This document shows positions 42,545 through 53,794 of a stretch of 64,000 bases of DNA, piece after piece; the first letter of the stretch is position 1; each line of letters opens with the position of its first letter. This DNA is from Liolophura sinensis (lineage: Eukaryota > Mollusca > Polyplacophora > Chitonida > Chitonidae). The notes under the pieces were generated by a model. The model had not been told where the DNA came from. It saw nothing but the letters and a program-made list of their open reading frames with translations, and ran no database searches. A program made the translations under genes and the position numbers. The DNA lies in assembly GCF_032854445.1 (NCBI RefSeq), contig NC_088296.1, positions 20,575,853-20,639,852 on the forward strand, read 5' to 3'.

Positions 42545-45335
42545 TAAACAATGACTCACCATTACCCCTGTCGAGTAAGGGCATTTTACCGTATAAAATC
42601 GTTTACTCTACATTACCTCTGCAAAATTTGTTAGACTCTGTGGTAACCATTGGTAAATAGTGACTTTCAGTTATCTCTGCTGAATTATTGGCACTTCACC
42701 GTAATGTTTGGTATACAGGGACTCTACATTACCTTTGCTGAATTATTGGCACTTCACCGTAATGTTTGGTATACAGGGACTCTACATTACCTTTGCTGAA
42801 TTATTGGCACTTCACAGTAATGTTTGGTATACAGGGACTCTACATTACCTTTGCTGAATTATTGGCACTTCACAGTAATGTTTGGTATACAGGGACTCTA
42901 CATTACCTTTGCTGAATTATTGGCACTTCACAGTAATGTTTGGTATACAGGGACTCTACATTACCTTTGCTGAATTATTGGCACTTCACAGTAATGTTTG
43001 GTATACAGGGACTCTACATTACCTTTGCTGAATTATTGGCACTTCACCGTAATGTTTGGTATACAGGGACTCTACATTACCTTTGCTGAATTATTGGCAC
43101 TTCACAGTAATGTTTGGTATACAGGGACTCTACATTACCTTTGCTGAATTATTGGCACTTCACCGTAATGTTTGGTATACAGGGACTCTACATTACCTTT
43201 GCTGAATTATTGTCACTTCACCGTAATGTTTGGTATACAGGGACTCTACATTACCTTTGCTGAATTATTGGCACTTCACAGTAATGTTTGGTATACAGGG
43301 ACTCTACATTACCTTTGCTGAATTATTGGCACTTCACCGTAATGTTTGGTATACAGGGACTCTACATTACCTTTGCTGAATTATTGGCACTTCACCGTAA
43401 TGTTTGGTATACAGGGACTCTACATTACCTTTGCTGAATTATTGTCACTTCACAGTAATGTTTGGTATACAGGGACTCTACATTACCTTTGCTGAATTAT
43501 TGGCACTTCACCGTAATGTTTGGTATACAGGGACTCTACATTACCTTTGCTGAATTATTGGCACTTCACCGTAATGTTTGGTATACAGGGACTCTACATT
43601 ACCTTTGCTGAATTATTGGCACTTCACCGTAATGTTTGGTATACAGGGACTCTACATTACCTTTGCTGAATTATTGTCACTTCACAGTAATGTTTGGTAT
43701 ACAGGGACTCTACATTACCTTTGCTGAATTATTGGCACTTCACCGTAATGTTTGGTATACAGGGACTCTACATTACCTTTGCTGAATTATTGGCACTTCA
43801 CCGTAATGTTTGGTATACAGGGACTCTACATTACCTTTGCTGAATTATTGGCACTTCACAGTAATGTTTGGTATACAGGGACTCTACATTACCTTTGCTG
43901 AATTATAGGCACTTCACAGTAATGTTTGGTGTACAGGGACTCTACATTACCTTTGCTGAATTATAGGCGCTTCACAGTAATGTTTGGTATACAGGGACTC
44001 TACATTACCTTTGCTGAATTATTGGCACTTCACCGTAATGTTTGGTATACAGGGACTCTACATTACCTTTGCTGAATTATTGGCACTTCACAGTAATGTT
44101 TGGTATACAGGGACTCTACATTACCTTTGCTGAATTATTGTCACTTCACCGTAATGTTTGGTATACAGGGACTCTACATTACCTTTGCTGAATTATTGGC
44201 ACTTCACAGTAATGTTTGGTATACAAGGACTCTACATTACCTTTGCTGAATTATTGGCACTTCACCGTAATGTTTGGTATACAGGGACTCTACATTACCT
44301 TTGCTGAATTATTGGCACTTCACAGTAATGTTTGGTATACAGGGACTCTACATTACCTTTGCTGAATTATTGTCACTTCACAGTAATGTTTGGTATACAG
44401 GGACTCTACATTACCTTTGCTGAATTATAGGCGCTTCACAGTAATGTTTGGTATACAAGGACTCTACATTACCTTTGCTGAAATTGGCACTTCACAGTAA
44501 TGTTTGGTATACAGGGACTCTACATTACCTTTGCTGAATTATTGGCACTTCACAGTAATGTTTGGTGTACAGGGACTCTACATTACCTTTGCTGAATTAT
44601 TGGCACTTCACCGTAATGTTTGGTATACAAGGACTCTACCTCTGCTGAATTTAAGCTGTTGCACTGTACCATATTGATTGGTTATACCAGTCATGGTTCA
44701 TCAGCTTTGCCGTTTGGTGTCATTTTACGGTAATATTTTTTGAACAGTGATCTCTATTATGTTTGGAGACTTGTGAGAATTTTACGGTAATACTTGGTAA
44801 ACAGTGACTCTACATCACTTTTGTAGAACTGTGAACACCTTATGATAATAATTGGTAAACAGTGACTCAGCATCACTTTTGTAGAACTGTGAACACCTTA
44901 TGATAATTGGTAAACAGTGACTCTACATCACTTTTGTAGAACTGTGAACACCTCATGATAATAACTGGTAAACAGTGACTCTACATCACTTTTGTAGAAC
45001 TGTGAACACCTCATGATAATAATTGGTAAACAGTGACTCAGCATCACTTTTGTAGAACTGTGAACACCTTATAATAATTGGTAAACAGTGTCTCTACATC
45101 ACTTTTGTAGAACTGTGAACACCTTATGATAATAATTGGTAAACAGTGTCTCTACATCACTTTTGTAGAACTGTGAACACCTTATGATAATAATTGGTAA
45201 ACAGTGACTCAACATCACTTTTGTAGAACTGTGAATACTTTATGATAATAATTGGTTAACAGTGACTCTACATTACTTAGGAATTGTGAGCATTTTACGG
45301 TAATAGTTGTTAAACAGTAACTCTACATTACATGT
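42545..45335 (+). repeat. 58-bp satellite: homogenised core with diverged flanks
   Basis: Core copies (first at 42731, 33 counted to ~44640) follow ACCTTTGCTGAATTATTGGC, ACTTCACCGTAATGTTTGGT, ATACAGGGACTCTACATT at an exact 58-bp period, with few changes. Recurrent variants are C/A in CACcGT, TTGgCAC/TTGtCAC, TATAGGCGC and ATACAaGG. On the left (42545-42730) and right (44650-45335) the unit is still ~58 bp but diverged (right: GGTAAACAGTGACTCTACAT, CACTTTTGTAGAACTGTGAA, CACC..). The structure is typical of unequal exchange. Any function is unknown. Confidence 0.95.
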
Positions 45336-45339
45336 GGGG

Positions 45340-46255
45340 AATTTGCCTCGAGTAAACACCTGTCCCTAACAAAGTGACTGTTTGGATTAGAGGTGATGTT
45401 AGAACATCTTGGTTTAACCTTAGATATTACACCGGCTGAGTGGAATCCCAGTCTCTCTGGGCTATGTCGGCCTGCCTCTCTGGGGGTGGGGAGTCTGCCT
45501 AGGGAAGGCTGAGGATGGGGTGAAGTACAGTACATAGCACAGAGACTTAGCCATGTAATAAGTGTCTGTGGATATATATGTGCCTTCTGGTAAGATACTA
45601 GTATATAGGTGACTTGTTACCTAAAAAGCTGAGAGGTTCATTTGATTTGTGAATTTTTTTGCAGGCTAAGCGTTCTGAGGTTTGGATAAACTGACAAATG
45701 TTGGAATAGAGTTTCTGCTAGTTCCAGCTGCCTCGTTGTTAATAAAAGATTCATGTCATGCCCCTGGTGAGGGTTTTTACACGTTTTTTTGGGGACTGAT
45801 AGTTTTCTTCTATCTCTGATAATCAAGGTGATAGTCAAGGTGATGGCATAGAACCCTGATCAAGCAAACTGGTTTTTTCATATCGATATGTGTTTATTTT
45901 TAAACTCCAATCTTTAACATCACACACAGTACAACAGTGGGATAAATTTCATATACATCTGCGGTAAGAATGCTGTATGAATATAAAACGTGTGACATTC
46001 CATAAATATGAGATGCATGTATAAAGCCTGAGAGATATTTATTTATTGATTTGATTGGCCATGGCCTAAGAGATAAGAGCATGGTATAAATACTAGATTT
46101 ATTTTAGTTATTTGATTAGTGGTCAGGGCTGTGTGCAGTCATTCTTTTTTCCTATTATATTGGTGGTAGACACCAGAGAATCAAGAGTTAAAGTAGAAGA
46201 AAGCATAAAAATGATGCCAAATGAAAGAAAGTCAAACCTTATTTGCAGATGTGAT
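45340..46255. other. No recognised feature
   Basis: Unique AT-rich sequence. Confidence 0.5.
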
Positions 46256-46259
46256 CTTT

Positions 46260-46700
46260 AATATTTTTTTGGATTTTTTTTTCAGGAGAAAAGGCTATTT
46301 GAAAATAGTTTTGTATGGTGGATATTTGGGACCAACTTTTGGTATTTATCGTTGAGGCATAATAATGTTCTAAATCAGGATGTGATGCTTGTGTAATAAA
46401 TTTATTTGAATGTAAATTTTTTGTTTATATTGAAACATATGCATTTAACCTAAATTATGATAATATTTATGAACATATTAAAAATATAAATGTGATCCAA
46501 ATTAAGGTTTAATACGTTTGTTAGCTGAAAAGAACAAATTCTATTGCAAGAATATTGATTAAACCTGTGTTACATCCTCATTTATGACATTATTAAGCAA
46601 AGACAGTAAATACCAAAAGGTGGTCCCAAATACCCACCATACAAAAAATCATTTTCAAATGTCTTTTTCTCCTTAAGGAAAAATCAGGAAAAATATTGAA
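46260..46700. mobile_element. Inverted repeat, ~130-bp arms, ~180-bp spacer
   Basis: Left arm 46260-46390 (GGAGAAAAGGCTATTTGAAA, TTTGTATGGTGGATATTTGG, GACCAACTTTTGGTATTTA) pairs with right arm 46570-46700 (reverse complement GGAGAAAAAGACATTTGAAA, TTTGTATGGTGGGTATTTGG, GACCACCTTTTGGTATTTA). It could be one MITE or two facing copies. No target duplication was identified. Confidence 0.8.
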
Positions 46701-46704
46701 AACC

Positions 46705-48360
46705 ATTTCACGCCAAACGTAAATCTGGCCGTATGTATATAGCATATGTTGTCTTTTATCCATTTGGGACCTTGCGATGGCGTTTTGTGGGCAAACTGGT
46801 ACCAATGGCCAATCCAGCTTGGACCCGAATCGCCATTGAGCGAAAATGAAAATAACTTTTCGCACACTTTCATCTGAATTTCATGTCATTTTTATGTTTT
46901 CTCCACCTTTAACCATTGTCTTGGGCGATACGTGACTAACTATAAATGATAGATTATAATCTCAGATACAAGCAGGTTATAAAAGTGAGATAAATCTATA
47001 GGAGAGCTTATCTCTCCCAGGTGTGCTGGATCAGAATGGACAGGTGCTTGATTTATTCAGTATCTGTTTTTTTTTGTTTGTCTGGTCTGAGTGTTGAGGG
47101 ATTGGAAATACAAATACATACATAATGGGTTTATTTATAAAGATGAAAAAGGACATGTTGACATCAAGACGGAACTCATCCGTGTGTTGCCAAAATGTTA
47201 GACTGTCATGTACATGCATAATTCTGAATAAAATGTTGTGTTTATTAAATGAAAAAAAAGGTTTGATTTTTAGTTTTCAAGGTGCTGTATTTCACCTAAA
47301 ATTTTGGGTATGTAAAAATGTAAGGCATTGAAGGATTCAGACATGATTTTTTTCCGCTTTTTAGCGGAATTCCGCTTTTTCTTTGTTCAGTTTCGATTAA
47401 TTTACCTGTTTTCCGCAGATTTTTCTAGCTTCCGGGGCCTAGGCGGCCCCTGGACCCCGGCCTTTTTGGGCTATGATAGTAAATTTCAGCTATTTTCTTG
47501 GTTCACCACAATCATGTCTGAAGATTACTGTTGGTGCAAAAAGCTGTAAGAAATTAGCCCGGCTTCACAAAGAAAGTGGCCCTATAAGGTGAATGGAAAT
47601 AACAATCAAGCAAAATCTGTCACTTGAAACATGGTAAATTTTAGGTGAAAAAGAGGAAGTTAGCGCACCTTTTGATTGAGGAGTGAATCTCAGTGGTTCA
47701 TTGGGCTAAAGTTGTTAGAAAGCTATTTGAAATGTAAATCAGAGCATAAAGGTGCAGCTGGCTAAATTTTTCTTAAAAGTGGAATCGTCCAAAAAATTGC
47801 TAAAATGCAAGAGAAAAACTAAGTACGTAGTATGTGTATAATTATGTTAAAAGCAAGTTACGTAACAATCCTGTCGGAGTTTCCGTATCTTTTTTTCATC
47901 CCGTGTTCGACTTCGTAGAGTTTTTTTTATGGTAGAGTTTAGTGAAGTAATTTATGACATTGAAGATGTGTAAGATGCATTGCAGGAAGGGGAATGAAGG
48001 GGAAATTATTTTGTCTCCGTGGTAATGATTTCAAATTGTCATTCTCCATGGCATTCGGCCTGTCAGATCTCCTTAAGGATAATTCTGCTTGTAAAATCGG
48101 ATTGTGGAATGCAGAGGCTGACATGCGAGGCTAAATTGTGAGTGTAACTATTGAATCGTTTTGAGTTTGTGTGACATTATGACATTTGTACGACAGGATA
48201 AGGAGATGTACGAGTGTTTGTTAAGTTTCACTCACTTCTGATCCTAATTGAATACCAAATGATCTGTTGTAATAATATAGTATTAATAAATCACCCCAGT
48301 TGTCTAAATGGAGTCAGTTTTTAAGGCATCATTAAATTGCATTTTACATTTTACATTTTA
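46705..48360. other. No recognised feature
   Basis: Unique AT-rich sequence. Local oddity: CGCTTTTTAGCGGAATTCCGCTTTTT near 47356 has a short palindrome (AGCGGAATTCCGCT). Confidence 0.45.
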
Positions 48361-48361
48361 A

Positions 48362-48590
48362 ATTGAACATTTATTTATTTATTTATATATCTATTTATTT
48401 ATTTATTTATTTATTTATTTATTTGACTGGTGTTTTACGCCATAATAAGAATATTTAACTTGCACGATGGCAGCCAGCATTATGGTGTAAACCGACTACC
48501 GTCTGCAGGTTGCTGCAGACCTTCCCACGTTGGATCAGAGAGGAAGCCAGCATGAGCTGGACTTGAACTCACAGCCCCTGAACATTAACT
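48362..48590 (-). mobile_element. SINE family A with ATTT-repeat end
   Basis: In reverse: (TTTA)n, GACTGGTGTTTTACGCCATA, GCCAGCATTATGGTGTAAAC, CGTCTGCAGGTTGCTGCAGA, GAGGAAGCCAGCATGAGCTG and GACTTGAACTCACAG. The 5'-most part of the head is missing. Confidence 0.9.
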
Positions 48591-48624
48591 GAGTTGAATC
48601 TCTTACATTATATCAGGCAACTAA

Positions 48625-49530
48625 ATGGTGTAAGGATAAGGTGTTTATGGTGGTATTTCTACAAATGTTAACTGAGTGTCAGTTTTAGATTGTTTACATT
48701 ACAATAGCTGCAATTGCTACATGTAGTACCTGTATTGTATCAGTTTTAGGTTATTTACGGTAGTATATCTGCAAGTGCTAGTACCGATGCTGTGTCAGTT
48801 TGTTTACGGTAGTATGTCTGCAAGTGCTAGTACCGATGCTGTGTCAGTTTTAGATTGTTTACGGTAGTATGTCTGCAAGTGCTAGTACCGATGCTGTGTC
48901 AGTTTTAGATTGTTTACGGTAGTATAGCTGCAAGTTCTAGTACGGATGCTGTGTCAGTTTTAGATTGTTTACGGTAGTATATCTGCAAGTACTAGTACCG
49001 ATGCTGTGTCAGTTTTAGATTGTTTACGGTAGTATATCTGCAAGTACTAGTACCGATGCTGTGTCAGTTTTAGATTGTTTACGGTAGTATATCTGCAAGT
49101 ACTAGTACCAATGCTGTGTCAGTTTTAGATTGTTTACAGTAGTATATCTGCAAGTACTAGTACCAATGCTGTGTCAGTTTTAGATTGTTTACGGTAGCAT
49201 ATCTGCAAGTACTAGTACCAATGCTGTGTCAGTTTTAGATTGTTTACGGTAGTATGTCTGTGATTGCAAATTCCGTGTCACTTTTAGATTGTTTATGTTG
49301 GTATGCCTGCAGTTGCTAATGTGACATCACTTTTTAGATTGTTCATGGAAGTGTGTGAACAATTGTTAGTACCGCTTAAATTATTTACGTTAGTATATGT
49401 CTGCAATTACTTATATACGATGTCAGTTTTGGATTGTTCACGGTAGTACATGTTTGTATGTAAGTGCTAGTACGGGTGTGGTGTCAGTTTTGGATTGTTC
49501 ACGGTAATATGTCTACAACTGCTAATAGTG
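48625..49530 (+). repeat. 55-bp minisatellite
   Basis: The unit is GTCAGTTTTAGATTGTTTAC, GGTAGTATATCTGCAAGTAC, TAGTACCGATGCTGT, at a 55-bp period between ~48780 and ~49250 (about nine good copies). Decayed copies continue on both sides. Confidence 0.93.
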
Positions 49531-49749
49531 GCTTATAAATAAAAGTGTTCATAAAAGGTATGAACTTCACATCAATTTAAAAGTAACCAGATCAGATATA
49601 ACGTTACGTTAACATGCCAAAACGTGCATTTTGTCCGTCATGTGTCTATTGATGAATTTGATGAGAATTGAGAACAATTTTATAGAGGATCTATGGTATG
49701 ATACAGGGTTTTAGGCTGACGATGGATTTGAGCATGCATGTCTTTGCCA

Positions 49750-50200
49750 CATCTTCCTCTCACATCTAACTACATCACACTTGTGGAAGCAATCCTAACT
49801 TCCACAATGCTGTATTCAGTTTCTGGTTTTGGACAGGCTGCTGGAAACCAGAGACTGATAACGTACCCTGGAATTCCCGAAGTGAAAGCTGTGCCTCTCC
49901 AGGATGGCTCTCCGGGCAGGTGTGATGGACTTTATTGGTAACCAATACCCCTGTGTCGGAGAGGCTTCAGTTTCAACCTGTCATGTTCACTGGATATCTT
50001 AGCCTCATTTTCAGCTTGGTTTCCCAGCTCAGGTTCAGGGGGTCTTGGGATAATGGGGGAAATGGGCTCTTGGCAGAATAAACACGGCCGTTGCATCACT
50101 CGGAATTTATGTCTCTTGAAAGCTTTATGATCAGAGCGTTATCATCTTCATCTAAGATGGCAGCCTACCAGAGAGGCCGTCGGCAGTAAAATAAACATTT
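49750..50200. other. Unique GC-richer block, enhancer-like
   Basis: Repeat-free sequence between a minisatellite and a TA tract, with CAGGTGTGA, GATAA and TAAT/ATTA-type motifs (GGTAACCAATACC ~49939, TTATGATCAGAGCG). No exon was recognised. The 67-codon ORF at 49738-49941 lacks a domain. Confidence 0.3.
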
Positions 50201-50233
50201 ATCTAATGTCAGTCAACGGGTCAATCACTTGAC

Positions 50234-50236
<3 letters not shown>

Positions 50237-50302
<66 letters not shown>
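50237..50302. repeat. (TA)n microsatellite
   Basis: About 65 bp of uninterrupted alternating TA. Confidence 0.95.
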
Positions 50303-50303
<1 letters not shown>

Positions 50304-50484
50304 TGTCTTTGATATCAAATCCTTGAATTCAATTTTATTTTCTAGAAATTTTGCATAGTCAGTTGAATGACCTTGTCAAACCAAGAATGCCAACAACTTG
50401 TTTATAATAAAATATAAAGTTATTTTCACATTGATTTCGGATAATATGATTTTTAACATCAACTGTCTTTGACCAGGTTCTGTA

Positions 50485-50640
50485 CATTACCTGCATTAAA
50501 AAGCCCTAAAATTAGCCAATCCAACCAATGTAATTTTGTCTCCAAGATCAGCTTTGAAGTGTGCATAAATTGCTCTAAACTTTGGAAATGAGTGCATTGT
50601 AGTTATATGGTGTACGGTTACATGCATATAAAGTATAATA
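50485..50640 (-). mobile_element. MITE-like family E, inverted copy
   Basis: CCAATCCAACCAATGTAATT, TTGTCTCCAAGATCAGC and GTGCATAAATTGCTCTAAAC are the reverse of the family E landmarks at 20985-21205. The outer ends are unclear. Confidence 0.68.
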
Positions 50641-50964
50641 TGAACTCAAGGAATCAGTTGACTTTGCAGTTTGAAGACCTGAGCAATCTAATCCATTCCA
50701 AGAAAAGTGATTTTTGTATCTATCTTAGAGCTTCTGACATGGAGAAATCGAAATCCTGAATGTCTTTTAAAACAAAAGGCGATTGTTTATTTGCAACTGT
50801 TTGTTTTATGTCTTGCCACCATGACCCTGAAGTTGCTGCGATATTTCGCATGCGTTGCCGTGTCAGAAGAGCTGCTTATCTGTGGCGCAGCGCCATGTCA
50901 GTTGTCTCGGAGAAAAAAAAAAAAACCCAGACTCTTTTGCGGAATGATAGAATAGTTAAACAAG

Positions 50965-50978
50965 GTTGCCACGGCAAC
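50965..50978 (+). promoter_or_regulatory. RFX X-box-like palindrome
   Basis: GTTGCCACGGCAAC has two perfect GTTGCC/GGCAAC half sites with a 2-bp spacer. A lone GTTGCC half site lies ~110 bp upstream (GCATGCGTTGCCGTG). Confidence 0.6.
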
Positions 50979-50979
50979 T

Positions 50980-52640
50980 GTGCATTCTAGGGTGCAGGAG
51001 AAAGTTAAAATATTGGTGTTTTGTTTTTGGCAGACATTTGGCCACTCAGTTGTCTTTTTCCTAAGGAGAAGTGCGGCATTTCATTTGTTCCTACCAATCA
51101 AACTACTGAATCATTCTTTTATATAAGGCTGATAAAATTCTTGGAAATAAGAATTGCTGTAAATCATTGTCAGGTCCCTTGCTGATGCAGGCTGTGAAAG
51201 CATACTGATCTGGTCATGTGTTTTGTGTCCAGTTTAGCCCGCATTGACTGTGGCTTTAAGTCAGAAGGCCTGTCATGCACCCGAGTGGCAATAAAAATGG
51301 TGCTAAATACAATTGAAATAAATACATATTATATGAATATGCTAATATGATGCCTCATGTGGTCACCTCGATTTTTATTCAGTTTTGCAGTTATAGAAAG
51401 ACTTAGTTCATTTGCATATCTTTAACAACAATGAATTCTTGTACAAGTGACACAGAGCCTTCACAGTGGGTGAGCATTAAATGAATATAGAACTGAATGG
51501 GCTACCCTGTTAAAATAAGGTGTCATAGATATGGAAAATATCTGTTTTTTAGTTCTGACTGTGGTATATTCCATACTAATTTGGCTAAATGTACCAGAGC
51601 ATGTTTTATGTATGTTAAAAATTGATGCAGTTGTATGAGGTCAAATTTTCAAATCCATTATTTTGAATTCTATTTCAGTCCTTGTTCTGGGTGAATTATT
51701 ATAAGATGGACATATTTTACAAAAGCATTAATTTATGAAAGACAGTCATCAGGCTACTCTTCTTCATTTAAGAAAAATGGAATTTGCTGTGACACCTTGA
51801 TTTCAATTTTTCCCTTCATTCTTCCTTTCCGCACCAATCCAATGCGTCGTAATAATTTTCTGCGAAGCTGTCTTTTGTCTTCATTTCCTGTCGGCCATTG
51901 CGACAGTCGTCTAATTCTTGAGTTGAAAACTGCTGCGGTTATTGTGGCGTGATGGAACTCTTTTTCTTCACCTTCACAAAAATTCCCTCATCTTTTTTAA
52001 TTAAGCGCGAGAACAGCACCTTATAGAACAAAAGAATGCTACTGGCTGGTGATTCATCCGAGCCATGGCCACGTGCAGTCGAGCTTCGGTAAAGACAGAG
52101 CACTGCTACTGCTGTCATTCAATGCCTGCAGAGATGTGCGCGATATGAGAACATGCTCGTCAGCACAGTCGCCCTTGAAAAAAACAAAAAAAAAAAAGAA
52201 ATGACATGAAAGTAAAGAGTTGGACCTTCAGCACAGTGCAAAGAAAATAGTTCAAGGTCAGGTGATTTTTTTGTCCATCAGAGTATTTCAGTCACGCAGA
52301 TATTGAGAGATAAAATTGCCATCATTCCATGAGCTTTAATTTCATCCTTTTTTTTTTCTATTGGGAATGAAGTTAGTATAATTAGCTCGTTGCTAAGAAT
52401 TTCTAAGACACATTTGGCTTAGTAAGCTGAGGTGGAAGACAAAGTATAAGAAGGATGGGTTATATAATTTTTTATTGTTGTGATTTTTACCTGCATGTTT
52501 TATTTTTTCATTTTTTTTATATTTTTCTCGTTTCATTTGCAAGTGCTAAAACTTTACTGTAGAAATTTTCTTTCTTTTGTGAAGAAATGAAAAGGAAACA
52601 TCTTGATGTTGGTATGCAGATGATGAAATAAAGGCTGAGT
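50980..52640. other. Unique sequence; GC-richer sub-block 51830-52150
   Basis: No repeats were recognised. The sub-block ends in an A-run (~52179) and has no recognisable frame. Confidence 0.4.
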
Positions 52641-52649
52641 GAGTGTTTT

Positions 52650-52925
52650 AATACTGGTGTTGTTGAAAACGAAGGTTTCACGTCATCATGTGTGAGACAA
52701 ACATCACCGGCAATGTTGTTAAGGCAATGCATTGAAAACAAAGGTTTCACGTCATCATGTGTGAGACAAACATCGCTGGCAATGTTGTTAAGGCAATGCA
52801 TTGAAAACGAAGGTTTCACATCATCATGTGTGAGACAAACATCACCGACAGTGTTGTTAAGGCAATGCGTTGAAAACGAAGGTTTCACGTCATCATGTGT
52901 GAGACAAACCCGCGATGATATTAAG
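52650..52925. repeat. 69-bp tandem repeat, four copies
   Basis: GAAAACGAAGGTTTCACGTC, ATCATGTGTGAGACAAACAT, CACCGGCAATGTTGTTAAGG, CAATGCATT recurs at an exact 69-bp period (CGTCATCATG at 52681, 52750, 52819 and 52888). As 69 is 23 codons, both strands give periodic ORFs (82 and 123 codons), with no sign that either is used. Confidence 0.93.
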
Positions 52926-52949
52926 GCAGTGCAGCCTTAAAAAGTTGAT

Positions 52950-53214
52950 TTATTTGTTATTTGTTTGAGTGGTGTTTTAAGCTGTACTCAAGAATATATC
53001 ACTTATACGACTGTGACCAGCATTATGGTGGGAAGGAACCAAGCAGAGCCTGGGGGAACCCACGACCATCGGTAGGCTGGCAGGAGTTCCCACATAATGC
53101 TGGAGAGGAAGCCAGCATAAGTTGGACTTGAACTCACAGTGACCGCATTGGTGAGAGGCTCCTGGGGCATCATGCTGTGCTAGTGCACAAACCAACTGAA
53201 CCACAGAGGCCCCT
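52950..53214 (-). mobile_element. SINE family A, near full length
   Basis: From the tail (GAGTGGTGTTTTAAGCTGTA, CAAGAATATATCACTTATAC) through GACCAGCATTATGGTGGGAA, CACGACCATCGGTAGGCTGG and GAACTCACAGTGACCGCATT to the tRNA-like head ACCAACTGAACCACAGAGGC. The inverted A and B boxes are intact enough to recognise. Confidence 0.92.
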
Positions 53215-53565
53215 ATAAAAAGTTGTTTGCTGGGTGTAACCTGACTGCTATCGCAAAAAATAGAGTCGGTCAGTGTGGAATCGTTTTTCTATTATTCTGG
53301 GTAATAAAAAAAGATGGTGATTTAAAAAAAAAAAACATTTTGAGAAACATGTATGGAAAGAAAAAAAAGAGTATATCCCCCTTTTTTGAGGGTTATTTGT
53401 GGGCTGTGCCAATTGAACATATTTTTAATGATGGCATAAAGGAGTTTTAGCTGTTCTATTGTTCTAGCTGTGATATTTGCCTCGAAAATGGTGAAACGGC
53501 CATAAACAAAAAAAAAAATGGCCACTTTTAAAGGGTGCCCAAACCACTCAGTTTCATCATTTAGA
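53215..53565. other. No recognised feature
   Basis: Unique AT-rich sequence with several A-runs. Confidence 0.5.
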
Positions 53566-53569
53566 TCTT

Positions 53570-53790
53570 AATCCAGCACTGTTACTGAAAATCTTCAATC
53601 TGATTTGTGGAATTTAAACATACAATTGTTATCAAAATTATGCTAAAATGATTCATTTGTGTCGATCAAGATGCAAGCTTCATAAAGCTGTGCAGATTTG
53701 TCCTCTGTGCCCCACACATGCCATAGCTCTCTCAGAATGTTTAGAAATATTGGTTGCAGATTCGGACGAAAATATTGAAGAATTAGGTTA
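53570..53790 (+). mobile_element. MITE-like family F
   Basis: GAAAATCTTCAATCTGATTT, GCTTCATAAAGCTGTGCAGA, CAGAATGTTTAGAAATATTG, GTTGCAGATTC and AATATTGAAGAATTAG. The 89-codon ORF at 53648-53917 runs through this repeat and is not a gene. Confidence 0.75.
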
Positions 53791-53794
53791 CGTG

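Noticed and set aside
52517-52940. 123-codon (-) and 82-codon (+) periodic ORFs
   Set aside because: Both come from four copies of a 69-bp repeat. The period is divisible by three, so openness on both strands is automatic.
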